From contig NZ_CP177354.1 of NCBI RefSeq assembly GCF_046844695.1, forward strand, positions 1,860,001-1,924,000: a stretch of DNA of 64,000 nucleotides, written 5' to 3'. Below, in pieces: positions 6,402 through 16,061 of the stretch. A program made the position numbers and the translations under genes. Every line of letters begins with the position of its first letter. The stretch's first letter is position 1. The stretch is from Pokkaliibacter plantistimulans (GTDB lineage Bacteria; Pseudomonadota; Gammaproteobacteria; Pseudomonadales; Balneatricaceae). Under the pieces are notes generated by a model. The model had not been told where the DNA came from and did not search any database. It was given only the letters and a program-made list of their open reading frames with translations.

Positions 6402-8621
6402 ATGGATTGGGAAGCACTGTTAGACAAACTGTGGGGTTATGCCGCATCGGATCCAAAAGAGCTAGAGACGAAGATCCGTTTGTGTCTGAAAGGCCACTCT
6501 TCCGAAGGCTTAATTCAAGCCATTTCGCTGCTGATTATTCAAGGGCAGCGTGCCACTGCTAGGGCGCTCCTTACCGAATTCCTGAAAAGTCATCAGTCAG
6601 CAGATGATATACAGCGCAGGCTTGAACTGATTCTCCACTTCAAAAAGCATCGCACACCGCAAACGCTCTCGATCAAGAGCAAGCAACGCAGCAAAGAACT
6701 GCTCATCCAAGACGTCAACGATCTGGTCGCGTCTGGCAAATTGCAGGCTGCCGAGTCGCTTCTCCTGGAAGCCATTGAAACGGTTGAAGAACCTGACTTC
6801 CTGAATCTGCTCAGTCGTGTGTACATGCTACAACGCCGCCCCATAGATGGGGCAAAGGCCAAGCAGCGTGCTCTCCTTTTGAAACGCCAGCAGCAGGCCT
6901 TTGTCGAGATTGAGCCTGAAGAGTCGACAGACGACCTCCCAACATACAATGACCTGGCATTCCTCAATGACGCAGCCGAGCATCTGACGACCCTGGAAGG
7001 CCCATCAGCTCCAACGAACAAGGCGTTGACCGCGACCGTCGATGATTCGTTAACCTTTATTCAGAACACGGCTTCTAAATACCCCTCTTTGAAAACTGAC
7101 GGCTGGTGGGAGGGCCAATCAGAATCAACTCCATCTGAAGCCTCATCATTTCTTGATGAGCCCGAAGCTGATGACGCAACTGCTGCGGTTCCAGCTGCTA
7201 CAGACGACTCCTCCGATGAGCATCCGACTGAGGATGAGAACGCCCAGCAGCCCACGAAAAGCATTCTCAAACTTGCGCATCCACGGAAGGATACAGAAGC
7301 TGAAGAAGGGTTAGCCAAGGTCAAGATTTTAAACAAATCAGGGCGCTCACTAATCTCTGTCCAATCAACAGATTTGGAGGTTGAAGAGTCATCGAGTTTT
7401 GCTGAATCGCTATCAAAGCTAGACGATTCAGCAGCGACATCGCCAACCCCGGAGTTTCCTGCGTCTGAGCCCCAACCTGGCGATCAAATATCTGACGAGA
7501 ATGATGAGGACGAGGATGCTGAAGACCTTGCGCTGACTGATCTAGAACTAAACATCCCGACTTCATCTCAGTGGAGTTTGGGCAATGAGGATCCTGAAGA
7601 CCCCATCGATTTCGATCATGATTCACAGGATTTATCGATTTACGAGCTTGAGACAGAGCAGGAAGACGGCAACCAGAATGATGTCGAGGACTTCCGTGAC
7701 CTGGATGACTACTATTCGGCATACGCCTTTGACCCAGATGAAATCTTCGACGGTGAGGAAGCCTCCACTGCCGAACCCGAAGACTGGCTTACAGGCAAAA
7801 TATCTCGCGAAGACCGTGCGCTACAGAAAGCCGCCGAGTTGATCGGTAGAGCCAACTGGTCAATCAGCACTCTCCCTCTGGTTCAGCAGATTTTTGTCAT
7901 GAGCGGCTGGGGAGCAACTCGTCTTGCCTTGGAGAGAGAAATCGATAAAGGGCTCACCCCTGACGAGTTAATCCTCGCAGCGCATATCAAGGTGATCTGG
8001 GCCGAGAACGATATTTATTGGATAGCTTTTGATAAGACCGGTAGTAGTCGCCTTTCTCACCAAGTACTGTCCTGGCCTACAGCCTTGCTGATTGTGCGCT
8101 CATTTGAGTCACTACCGCAGGTGGAAGAAATTGAGGTCTTCCTCGAAAGCCTCTTTGCTACTTGGTATGAGAACAACTCCCTACGCCGCGCTTTTAGGGC
8201 CTTTGCTCGATACCTATGGTTCAGATTCGCCAATCTGCAAGGTTGCTTACCCGCCAACCAGCACTTTGACTTCTGTAACCCTCGCGAGCTACCTGCCGAG
8301 GAATACAGCGATTTAGGTCTGTACGACACCTTGGAGTGTGAGAAAACCGAAATTCTTAGGGCCTATGGCGTGTTTCAAACCAAACATCCGCAGGAGCCCA
8401 GCTGCTATTTCAGTGACAAGCCAGCAGTAGAGGAAACGCCGTCGCTCAATGCCGACAAGCGCTCGAAGAAACAGCCTGAAAACGCTGAAATGCCTAGCGA
8501 CATTGAGACTGAGGAAGAGAGCAGTGACGGTGATGCTGATGAAGCACCGCCTCAATGGTCAGCAGCGCCCCTTGTTTCTGCCTTACACACACAAAATATC
8601 GACCAACCCTCCAAGCATTGA
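6402..8621 (+). CDS. acidic TPR-like partner of SNF2 helicase
   Basis: A 739-residue protein in three parts. Residues 1-170 are helical with TPR-like pairs (for example ASGKLQAAESLLLEAIE followed by LLSRVYMLQRRP). Residues ~170-460 are low-complexity, extremely rich in Asp/Glu/Ser and probably disordered. Residues ~465-665 form a folded, Trp/Phe-rich domain with no family I recognise, and a second acidic tail ends the protein. It is followed after only 17 bp by the SNF2 helicase gene, so the two are one operon. The acidic stretches may mimic DNA or hold the helicase; that is inference. Base use is less GC-rich than in the core genes nearby, which fits horizontal transfer. Confidence 0.6.
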   Translation: MDWEALLDKLWGYAASDPKELETKIRLCLKGHSSEGLIQAISLLIIQGQRATARALLTEFLKSHQSADDIQRRLELILHFKKHRTPQTLSIKSKQRSKELLIQDVNDLVASGKLQAAESLLLEAIETVEEPDFLNLLSRVYMLQRRPIDGAKAKQRALLLKRQQQAFVEIEPEESTDDLPTYNDLAFLNDAAEHLTTLEGPSAPTNKALTATVDDSLTFIQNTASKYPSLKTDGWWEGQSESTPSEASSFLDEPEADDATAAVPAATDDSSDEHPTEDENAQQPTKSILKLAHPRKDTEAEEGLAKVKILNKSGRSLISVQSTDLEVEESSSFAESLSKLDDSAATSPTPEFPASEPQPGDQISDENDEDEDAEDLALTDLELNIPTSSQWSLGNEDPEDPIDFDHDSQDLSIYELETEQEDGNQNDVEDFRDLDDYYSAYAFDPDEIFDGEEASTAEPEDWLTGKISREDRALQKAAELIGRANWSISTLPLVQQIFVMSGWGATRLALEREIDKGLTPDELILAAHIKVIWAENDIYWIAFDKTGSSRLSHQVLSWPTALLIVRSFESLPQVEEIEVFLESLFATWYENNSLRRAFRAFARYLWFRFANLQGCLPANQHFDFCNPRELPAEEYSDLGLYDTLECEKTEILRAYGVFQTKHPQEPSCYFSDKPAVEETPSLNADKRSKKQPENAEMPSDIETEEESSDGDADEAPPQWSAAPLVSALHTQNIDQPSKH

Positions 8622-8638
8622 GCCGTAAGGACTAGCCC

Positions 8639-11485
8639 ATGAAGCCCCTCAGACTTACCCACGTTCCAGGCTGCTGGGTCAGCCAAACACTACCCAGCGG
8701 CCAGAATGAACGCAGAGGTATCGTCAAAATGGCCATTGTTAAAGAGGCCGAAGATCAGCTTCAGGTTCACTGGTTCAGTCCGGAGAAGAAGCTGGCCTAT
8801 GTCGATGCATCTGCCGTGCGCTCGGGCTTTCAAAATGGCATGGACGTGGTCGACGAAACCCCTGGTAGTGGTGTTCGCTCACTAGGGCAGGGCGTCATCA
8901 TGCAGCAGCGTACCTTGGCAGGCAGCGAGCAAGTATTGGTTGACTTTCCTGAGTGTGGTGAGCGCCATTGGCTGCCCTATCAATACCTGCGTCAGGTAAA
9001 AGGGGTTAAACATCGATTTGTCACCACCAGTAAAACCGAAGCACACGATGCAGAGCGTATGCGTCTGCGCATGCTGGCCCATGCCATCAAGGTATGGAAT
9101 GAAAACACCGGTGCCCTTTCCCACCTAGAAATTGAGCCACTGCCTCACCAGGTTCATCTGGTGCACCACATCCTCGCATCCGGCAACTTCAACTGGTTAA
9201 TTGCAGACGATGTGGGGTTAGGTAAGACCATCGAGACCGGCATGCTGCTGCATGCACTGCGGCAGCGAGATCTGGTCAAACGCATCCTGCTGATCACGCC
9301 CGCTGGCCTGACCAAGCAGTGGCAGGAAGAGCTCTATCACAAGTTCAAACTCGAAGAGTTCGAGATCTATGGCGAGGATTTTTTCATCAATGAACCCCGC
9401 CAATGGAAGATGCACGACTGTGTCATCGGCTCCATGGATCGATTCAAGCAGGAAGGTCACCTGGAAAGCCTGCTCCAGGCAGAACCTTGGGATCTAGTGA
9501 TTTTTGACGAAGGCCATCGACTCAGCCGCCGCCAGTACGGGCAAAAGCTGGACAGTTCTGAGCGCTATGACCTGGCGAAAAGTCTGCGCAGCCAAACCAA
9601 GCACATGCTGTTGCTGAGCGCGACCCCTCACCAGGGCATGCAGGACAAATTCGTCGCACTGCTAGAGCTGCTGCGCCCTGAGCGCCGTACCGAGCTGATG
9701 GCGCTCAACCTGAAACCTGAAATCCTGCATGACATGGTATTCCGCAACCACAAAGCCGATGTAACGGACGCAGAAGGGAACTTCATCTTCCAAGGTAAGA
9801 TCACCAAGGCTTTGCAGGTGCCCAGCAGTCTGGAGTCCGTAGAGTTCGATAAAACGCTTCAGGACTATCTGCGCAAAGGCTACAGCGCAGGTGAATCGCT
9901 AGGCCGTAAAGGTAACACCATTGGGTTCGTCATGACGGTTTACCGCAAACTGGCGGCCTCCAGCGCAGCGGCCATTCACCGGGCCCTGTGTAATCGCCTC
10001 CAGCGCCTACTCGACGATCAAGTAAACGGTACGTCTGCTGAAGAGCCCAGCGATGAGCGCTACCTGGGTGAATGGGAAGAACAGTTCACCAGCGACGCAC
10101 GCGAGTTCTTTGCGGGCGAGGTGCAGCTGCTGAAAGATCTGATTGCTGAGGCCGCCGCACTAAAGGCGAATGACCTTAAGCTGAAGCTGTTTATCGAAGA
10201 AATCATCCGCAAAATTCACGCAACCAATGCCGATGAGAAAGTGCTTATTTTTACCGAATACCGCACTACTCAAAACTATCTGCGGGATGCTTTAGCAGAG
10301 CACTATGGCAATGACCAAGTCGAGTTAATCAATGGCTCCATGCAGCATGCCGAACGGCGTGAAGCCATCAAGCGCTTTGAAGAACAAGGACGTTTTCTGA
10401 TTTCGACCGAGGCTGGAGGGGAAGGCATCAACCTTCAGAGCAAGTGCCACGTCATGGTCAACTATGACCTGCCCTGGAACCCGATGCGCCTCGTACAACG
10501 CATTGGCCGCCTGTACCGCTACGGGCAGAAAAAGAAGGTTGTTGTGTTCAACATCCAGCAAACCGACAGCTTGGATCAGAACATCGTCGACCTGATGTAT
10601 GAGCGAATCGACAGCGTGGTGACTGACCTGGCCGAGGTTCAGCAGCATGAATTCAATGATGGCCTGAAAGACGAAATCCTCGGTCAGTTGGCCGAGCTGA
10701 TTGATGTGGAAGTGATCCTGCAACAAGCCACAAAACTCGGCATCGACCGTACCCGAGAGCGTATCGATGAAGCGTTAAAGCAGGCACGCACTGCTGCCGC
10801 CAAACAACGAGAACTGTTTGTCCACGCCGCCACCAGCGACCCCAATGAGCTACGCGACGAGCTTGAAATCACCGTCGAGCATCTCTACAGCTTCGTCCTA
10901 GGCATGTTCGAACAGTTGGGCATCCAGATCGTGGAGCGCAGTCATAAAGAGCGGCTTATGCGTATACGATTGTCCGAGCAGGTGATGCACGAAATGGGGC
11001 TATCCATGAAGGCATCACAGCGTATGGATGTGACTTTGGATCGTATGCTGGCTGTAAACCGACCTGATACCCATATGCTCGATCTCAACTCTAAGCTGAT
11101 GCAGTACCTGCTGGGCAAGGCCTGCGAGCACGACTTTGGCGGTTTGACTGCAAGGCTCAAAGCTCCAGAACTCGGTGAAGGGGTACTACTCGGCGCCATG
11201 CTGCGCTGGCAAGACCCGCAAGGTAAACGCATGCGGCAGGAGTTTGTTGCCATTCAGGTTAACCTTGGGAAAGCCAAGCTGAATCCTGTGAAAGCCAGTC
11301 AATGGCTACTCGCGCCAGCTGAGTACAGTACTCAGAGCCCCAGTACTGATACCTCCAAACTACTGTTTAACACCGCTGAGGAAATGGCTCACCAGCATCT
11401 GGCGAATACTAGTAATCGCTATCTCATACCTGAGAACTTGGAATGGGCTGCTGCAGGCTGGACGAGCTGTACTGAGTTCATATGA
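8639..11485 (+). CDS. SNF2-family DEGH helicase (RapA/DrmD-like)
   Basis: A 948-residue superfamily 2 Swi2/Snf2 ATPase with every motor motif intact: Walker A DDVGLGKTIE near 191-200, motif II DEGH near 288, motif III LSATPHQG near 325, IFTEYRTT near 538, motif V STEAGGEGINLQ near 590, and motif VI QRIGRLYRYGQ near 620. The N-terminal 160 residues resemble a beta-rich, RapA-type region and the C-terminal 300 are helical and unassigned. SNF2 ATPases of this RapA/DrmD type move along double-stranded DNA to remodel bound proteins; DrmD is the helicase of DISARM type 1. No methylase or other DISARM gene is present, so this is a different, two-gene arrangement with the acidic protein upstream. Confidence 0.8.
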   Translation: MKPLRLTHVPGCWVSQTLPSGQNERRGIVKMAIVKEAEDQLQVHWFSPEKKLAYVDASAVRSGFQNGMDVVDETPGSGVRSLGQGVIMQQRTLAGSEQVLVDFPECGERHWLPYQYLRQVKGVKHRFVTTSKTEAHDAERMRLRMLAHAIKVWNENTGALSHLEIEPLPHQVHLVHHILASGNFNWLIADDVGLGKTIETGMLLHALRQRDLVKRILLITPAGLTKQWQEELYHKFKLEEFEIYGEDFFINEPRQWKMHDCVIGSMDRFKQEGHLESLLQAEPWDLVIFDEGHRLSRRQYGQKLDSSERYDLAKSLRSQTKHMLLLSATPHQGMQDKFVALLELLRPERRTELMALNLKPEILHDMVFRNHKADVTDAEGNFIFQGKITKALQVPSSLESVEFDKTLQDYLRKGYSAGESLGRKGNTIGFVMTVYRKLAASSAAAIHRALCNRLQRLLDDQVNGTSAEEPSDERYLGEWEEQFTSDAREFFAGEVQLLKDLIAEAAALKANDLKLKLFIEEIIRKIHATNADEKVLIFTEYRTTQNYLRDALAEHYGNDQVELINGSMQHAERREAIKRFEEQGRFLISTEAGGEGINLQSKCHVMVNYDLPWNPMRLVQRIGRLYRYGQKKKVVVFNIQQTDSLDQNIVDLMYERIDSVVTDLAEVQQHEFNDGLKDEILGQLAELIDVEVILQQATKLGIDRTRERIDEALKQARTAAAKQRELFVHAATSDPNELRDELEITVEHLYSFVLGMFEQLGIQIVERSHKERLMRIRLSEQVMHEMGLSMKASQRMDVTLDRMLAVNRPDTHMLDLNSKLMQYLLGKACEHDFGGLTARLKAPELGEGVLLGAMLRWQDPQGKRMRQEFVAIQVNLGKAKLNPVKASQWLLAPAEYSTQSPSTDTSKLLFNTAEEMAHQHLANTSNRYLIPENLEWAAAGWTSCTEFI

Positions 11486-11607
11486 GTTGGGTCTAAACAC
11501 CCCTAATCTAGTTAAGGAAGGAGGCGCACTGGTTAATACAACACTATGCACTGCCAGACTTGAGCACGCCGCTTACCACTCGGGCTTTTGTTTCCGGCAC
11601 ATGCCAC

Positions 11608-12501
11608 CTATTCCGCTCCCCCTCCAAACCCCCTGCACATCTGCAAAAAGCTCTTCAGTGCCGCTGAATGAAACTTTTTGCTGTGCCACACCAGCCTTAA
11701 TTTGCGCGGGAAGTGCCGGGTGATGGGCAGGGCTCTCAATTTGCCTTCGCGGATACGGTCAGCGGCTGCCAGATGGGAGATAAAGCTCAAGCCCACGCCT
11801 TGTTCCACGGTGAGCATGACGGCCTCCAGTGTGTTGAGCTGGACGATCTGGCCGCAATGTGAAAACAGCGGACGCAGCTGACGGTCGAACTGTTCGCGGC
11901 TGCCGGAATGGGCTTCACGCAGAATCCAGATCTGCCCGGCCAGCGCTTCGGCATGGATTTCATCCTGCTTGCAGAGAGGATGGTCTGGTGCCGCTACCAC
12001 CAGCATTTCATCTTCCAGCCATTCTTCGGTGATCAGCTCCGGCAGATGGCTTTCCCCCTCGATCAGTGCCAGATCAATCTCGAAGGCCTGCAGCAGCTCG
12101 CAGAGGTTGTGGGTATTGGTGATGCGGATATCCGGGATCAGCCGTCCTTCTCGGCTGCAATCAGCGATCAGCCTTGGCAGCAGGTAGTTGCCGATGGTCT
12201 GGCTGGCGCCCAGACGCAATTGCCCGGCGTGAATATGCTCCGGGTCGAAGTGAGCTTCGATATCACCGAGACGGCTCAGGGCTTCCTCGACCAGTGGCTG
12301 CAGCGCCAGCCCTTCACTGTTGAGTTTCAGGCGCGGATGCACGCGATCAAACAACGGGGTAGACAGCCGTTGCTCCAGTTGTTGCAGCGCCTGAGACAGC
12401 GCACCCTTGGTCAGGCTCAGTTCACTGGCAGCATCGGTCAGATTGCTGTGACGGGCGATGGCGGCAAAGGCTTCCAGCTGCCTGACGGTGATTTTGATCA
12501 T
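11608..12501 (-). CDS. LysR-family regulator (YeiE-like)
   Basis: A 297-residue LysR-type regulator. The winged helix-turn-helix is at residues 4-62 (RQLEAFAAIARHSNLTDAA) and the two-lobed effector domain fills the rest. The helix pattern is like the YeiE/CysB-type branch. It is divergent from a TDT-family transporter gene with 122 bp between, the normal layout for a LysR protein controlling the neighbouring gene and itself. The ligand is unknown; a small anion would fit the transporter. Confidence 0.75.
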   Translation of the reverse strand: MIKITVRQLEAFAAIARHSNLTDAASELSLTKGALSQALQQLEQRLSTPLFDRVHPRLKLNSEGLALQPLVEEALSRLGDIEAHFDPEHIHAGQLRLGASQTIGNYLLPRLIADCSREGRLIPDIRITNTHNLCELLQAFEIDLALIEGESHLPELITEEWLEDEMLVVAAPDHPLCKQDEIHAEALAGQIWILREAHSGSREQFDRQLRPLFSHCGQIVQLNTLEAVMLTVEQGVGLSFISHLAAADRIREGKLRALPITRHFPRKLRLVWHSKKFHSAALKSFLQMCRGFGGGAE

Positions 12502-12623
12502 GGTGGCCCACTCTGATTTAAACGGTGTATCAGTAGTCGTTTATAAAATCTAAACAATATCTAAAAAACATATGGATATGCCCTGCTGAAGGCAAGACCT
12601 ATGATCGCTGCCGTAGATGACTG

Positions 12624-13601
12624 ATGTGGGGCGTCATGATGAAAATCACACGAGTTCAGGTTGCGGCGGCACCAACACCCATGGCGGGTCTGGCACTGGG
12701 CATCGCCAGCCTTGGCTGGTGCTGGGAGAATGCCTTCCCATTGCAGGGCTTGGCACAGCTGTCATCGGCAATGCTGGCGTCGGTATTGCTGCTGATTCTG
12801 CTGACCAAGTTTGTCATGCACCCCCATCTGCTGCTGGCCGACCTCAAACATCCGGTGGTGGGCAGCGTTGTGCCGACCTTTGCCATGGCGACCATGGTGG
12901 TGTCCAAAGCGCTGGGCATGCACATGCCGTGGCTGGGGCAGGGCTTATGGCTCGCCGCAGTGGCATTGCATGTCATCTTCCTGCTGACGTTCCTCTGGCA
13001 TCGCCTGCGGGTATTTGAAGTGCAGCATCTGCTGCCCAGCTGGTTTGTCCCACCTGTGGGGATCATCGTGGCGGCAGTGGCGACGCCGGGTGGAGACTGG
13101 TTGCCGCTGTCTCATGCACTGTTGTGGATGGGATTGTGCAGTTATGCGGTGATGCTGCCGGTGATGCTGTATCGCCTGATTTTCTGTGGTGAAGTGGCTG
13201 ATGCGTCCAAGCCGACCATCGCCATTCTGGCAGCGCCGGCCAGCCTGAGTCTGGCGGGCTATCTGACCCTGACCGCCGAGCCTTCACTGTTGCTGGTGGC
13301 GTTGCTGTTCGGTATTGCCGTGCTGATGACGGCGCTGATCTATCTGGCGTTCTTCCGCCTGTTACGGCTACCGTTCAGCCCCGGCTATGCAGCCTTTACT
13401 TTTCCGCTGGTCATCAGTGCCACGGCGCAATACAAGGTAGCGGCGCTGCTGCATCAGTGGCCATTCAGTCAGGACTATGTCGCGCAGATCAGGCTGCTGG
13501 CCAGTGGTGAACTGCTGATGGCAACACTGGCGGTGGGTTATGTGATGCTGCGTTATGCGCTGCATTATCTGCTGCCTGCACGGCCGCTGGTGACGGCCTG
13601 A
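12624..13601 (+). CDS. TDT-family (TehA/SLAC1-like) transporter
   Basis: A 325-residue integral membrane protein with about ten transmembrane helices and the PTPMAGLALG start typical of tellurite-resistance/dicarboxylate transporters (TehA, Mae1, SLAC1). The family includes anion channels and sulfite or C4-dicarboxylate exporters. ATGs at 12624, 12636 and 12639 are possible; a GGGG at 12628-12631 favours the latter two. The divergent LysR gene is the likely regulator. The substrate cannot be read from the sequence. Confidence 0.7.
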   Translation: MWGVMMKITRVQVAAAPTPMAGLALGIASLGWCWENAFPLQGLAQLSSAMLASVLLLILLTKFVMHPHLLLADLKHPVVGSVVPTFAMATMVVSKALGMHMPWLGQGLWLAAVALHVIFLLTFLWHRLRVFEVQHLLPSWFVPPVGIIVAAVATPGGDWLPLSHALLWMGLCSYAVMLPVMLYRLIFCGEVADASKPTIAILAAPASLSLAGYLTLTAEPSLLLVALLFGIAVLMTALIYLAFFRLLRLPFSPGYAAFTFPLVISATAQYKVAALLHQWPFSQDYVAQIRLLASGELLMATLAVGYVMLRYALHYLLPARPLVTA

Positions 13602-13681
13602 AATCAGTCGGCTTGTCGTGTGACATTGAGGCCATCGGCACATAGAATGATGCCCTTTCGTTAACGCATTATAAGAGCCTG

Positions 13682-14971
13682 ATGAGCATGAACTCTCTGA
13701 CGCTATCTCCTGTGAAGACTGCCCGCGGTGAGGTCACCTTGCCCGGATCAAAAAGTCTGTCCAACCGCATTCTGCTGCTGGCTGCTCTGGCTGAAGGTGA
13801 AACTCACATCACCAATCTGCTCGACAGTGACGACATCCGTCACATGCTGACCGCACTCAAGCAACTGGGCGTGAGCTATCGTCTGTCAGAAGATCGTACT
13901 CAGTGCTGGATGCACGGTAATGCAGGCGCTATCAGCAGTGCCTCTCCTCAGGAGTTGTATCTTGGCAACGCAGGCACGGCCATGCGTCCACTGGCGGCGG
14001 CATTGTGTCTGGGGCAGGGCGAGTTTGTGCTGACCGGTGAGCCGCGCATGAAGGAGCGCCCCATCGGTGATCTGGTGGACTGCCTGCGTCAGGCCGGTGC
14101 CAACATCGACTATCTGGAAAACCCCAATTACCCGCCACTGGCGATCCATGCCAGGGGCCTGAACGGCGGCGAAGTGAGTATTCGCGGCAATATCTCCAGC
14201 CAGTTCCTCACGGCCATCCTGATGGCAGCCCCGCTGGCCAAAGACACCCTGACGGTGCGGGTGGAAGGTGAGCTGGTGTCTCGCCCCTATATTGATATCA
14301 CGCTGGATGTCATGCAGCGCTTTGGCGTGACGGTCGAGCAGCCGGACGCTAATACCTTCGTGATCCGGCAAGGTCAGCGTTACACCAGCCCCGGTTCGAT
14401 CATGGTGGAAGGGGATGCCTCATCCGCCTCGTATTTCCTGGCCGCTGGCGCCATTGGTCAGGGTCCGGTACGTGTGCATGGCACCGGCACCGCCAGTGTG
14501 CAGGGCGATGCCCGTTTTGCCGAGGTGCTGGAGCTGATGGGCGCGACCGTCACTTACAGCGAGACCTGGATTGAAGTCAGCGGCAATGGTCAGCTGCAAG
14601 GGGTAGACGTGGATCTCAACCACATCCCCGATGCGGCCATGACCATCGCCACGACTGCACTGTTTGCCGATGGCGAAACCTGCATCCGCAATATCTACAA
14701 CTGGCGCGTGAAAGAGACTGATCGTCTGTTTGCCATGGCCACCGAGCTGCGCAAGGTCGGTGCAGAAGTGGAAGAAGGTCACGACTTTATCCGTATCGTG
14801 CCGCCGAAGGCGCTGCAGTCTGCCGCCATTGATACCTACAACGATCACCGCATGGCCATGTGTTTTGCCTTGGCCTCTTTCGGTACCGCGCCGATCACCA
14901 TCAATGATCCGGGCTGTACCTCAAAGACCTTCCCCACCTTCTTTGACGAGTTCAAACGCATCGTCAACTGA
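13682..14971 (+). CDS. aroA: 3-phosphoshikimate 1-carboxyvinyltransferase
   Basis: EPSP synthase, 429 residues, the usual length. It joins phosphoenolpyruvate to shikimate-3-phosphate in the sixth step of the shikimate pathway, in the cytosol. The PGSKSLSNRILLLAALAEG start, LGNAGTAMRPLAAAL (the glyphosate-site loop of class I enzymes), the WRVKETDRL segment and the DHRMAM stretch are all present. It stands alone, with a strong terminator 28 bp after its stop. The family is beyond reasonable doubt. Confidence 0.96.
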   Translation: MSMNSLTLSPVKTARGEVTLPGSKSLSNRILLLAALAEGETHITNLLDSDDIRHMLTALKQLGVSYRLSEDRTQCWMHGNAGAISSASPQELYLGNAGTAMRPLAAALCLGQGEFVLTGEPRMKERPIGDLVDCLRQAGANIDYLENPNYPPLAIHARGLNGGEVSIRGNISSQFLTAILMAAPLAKDTLTVRVEGELVSRPYIDITLDVMQRFGVTVEQPDANTFVIRQGQRYTSPGSIMVEGDASSASYFLAAGAIGQGPVRVHGTGTASVQGDARFAEVLELMGATVTYSETWIEVSGNGQLQGVDVDLNHIPDAAMTIATTALFADGETCIRNIYNWRVKETDRLFAMATELRKVGAEVEEGHDFIRIVPPKALQSAAIDTYNDHRMAMCFALASFGTAPITINDPGCTSKTFPTFFDEFKRIVN

Positions 14972-14998
14972 GGGCCATTCCCTGATTGATTAACTCAA

Positions 14999-15027
14999 CG
15001 GCCACCCGAACAGGTGGCCGCTTTGTC
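14999..15027 (+). terminator. aroA terminator
   Basis: An eight-bp stem CGGCCACC/GGTGGCCG with loop CGAACA is followed by CTTTGTCTT. It ends aroA and, being nearly symmetrical, may also serve the converging oxygenase gene. Confidence 0.7.
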
Positions 15028-15050
15028 TTCTGACAATACGTTTGCTGGCG

Positions 15051-15794
15051 TTACGCTGCATCGTGAAAGATGATGCCCAGTGTGAAACGCCGGCCAGCGG
15101 TCACCTCACTGACACCGTGGCGCTGTAGCACGCGATAGTCACCTCTGCTGCCTTTCACCGGGCGGGCACTGACCGCGAACACCACCCCATCACTTTTATT
15201 AAGCCTGACGACCTGTGCCCGCGACTGCATCCGTGGACGCTGCTCGGTCAGCACGAATTCGCCCCCCTGAAAATCCTCCTCGGGCTCAGACAGCAATACC
15301 GCCAGTTGCAGCGGGAAAACCTGCTCGCCATATAAGTCCTGATGCAGGCAGTTGTAGTCACCCTGACCATAGCGCAGCAACAGAGGGGTAGGGCGGCATT
15401 GTCCCGCCTGATGACACTGCGTAATAAAATGCTGATGCTCGGCTGGAAAGTGCTGAGGCAGGCGCAACCGTGTTGCCCAGTGATTGGCCAGCGGCACCAG
15501 CAGGGGGTACAGCTGTTGCCGCAACTGCTGGACGATGGCGGGCAGCGGATAGCTGAAGTAGCGGTATTCGCCCTGACCAAAACCGTGACGGGCCATGATC
15601 ACCTGACTGCGAAAGGCGGTCTCATGGGGGTAAAGGGTAGCGAGAGCATCGCAGCTGAAGTGATCCAGTATGCCGGGGAAGACGGCAAAGCCGCGCTCAT
15701 CCAGCTGCTGTAACAGCGCGGGCCAGTCATAACGGGTCAGCGGCGAGACGGTGGAGATAGCCTCATCCACGGGCATGGCAAGCTGAAGGGGCAT
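15051..15794 (-). CDS. 2OG-Fe(II) oxygenase
   Basis: A 247-residue non-heme iron, 2-oxoglutarate-dependent oxygenase. The iron ligands are visible as HQD (in NCLHQDLYGE, about residue 160) and the distal His in LQRHGVSEV (about 228), with Arg in AGRRFTLGIIFHD as the 2OG binder. Family members hydroxylate proteins or small molecules. It converges on aroA and is followed upstream by the first 147-bp repeat. The substrate is unknown; a stand-alone chromosomal copy of this type is common in gammaproteobacteria. Confidence 0.75.
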   Translation of the reverse strand: MPLQLAMPVDEAISTVSPLTRYDWPALLQQLDERGFAVFPGILDHFSCDALATLYPHETAFRSQVIMARHGFGQGEYRYFSYPLPAIVQQLRQQLYPLLVPLANHWATRLRLPQHFPAEHQHFITQCHQAGQCRPTPLLLRYGQGDYNCLHQDLYGEQVFPLQLAVLLSEPEEDFQGGEFVLTEQRPRMQSRAQVVRLNKSDGVVFAVSARPVKGSRGDYRVLQRHGVSEVTAGRRFTLGIIFHDAA

Positions 15795-15868
15795 CGGCAG
15801 GCACTCCTGTTCTGGGAGTGCTCAGGTTGGTGGTTGCGGGAGGGTATTACACTCCGTTGCTTGCTCTC

Positions 15869-16015
15869 TAACAGGTCGTTGAAAATCTATCTGCGTTGCC
15901 GAATACCGCGTCAAAAACAGGCTCAAAATGCTCATTTAGTTCACTAAACTCCGCTTTTTCGCCTGTTTTTTCCTTGTCTCGGCGGCCTCGATAACGTTTT
16001 TCAACAGCCTGCTAA
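15869..16015. repeat. 147-bp palindromic MITE-like repeat, copy 1
   Basis: A near-identical copy of the element at 19386-19532. The ends are inverted: TAACAGGTCGTTGAAAA at one side, and TTTTTCAACAGCCTGCTAA at the other. The middle contains a long imperfect stem centred on TTTAGTTCACTAAA and bounded by AACAGGC/GCCTGTT. It has no coding capacity, which fits a MITE or a REP-like mobile hairpin. Confidence 0.85.
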
Positions 16016-16061
16016 TCCGCTCCCGAATATCCATCCGTTCTGACTGGGCATAAACCAGCTT

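Noticed and set aside
8639..11485. housekeeping RapA or complete DISARM system
   Set aside because: RapA is normally single and in core DNA without an acidic partner; no DISARM methylase, DrmA, DrmB or DrmC gene is present.
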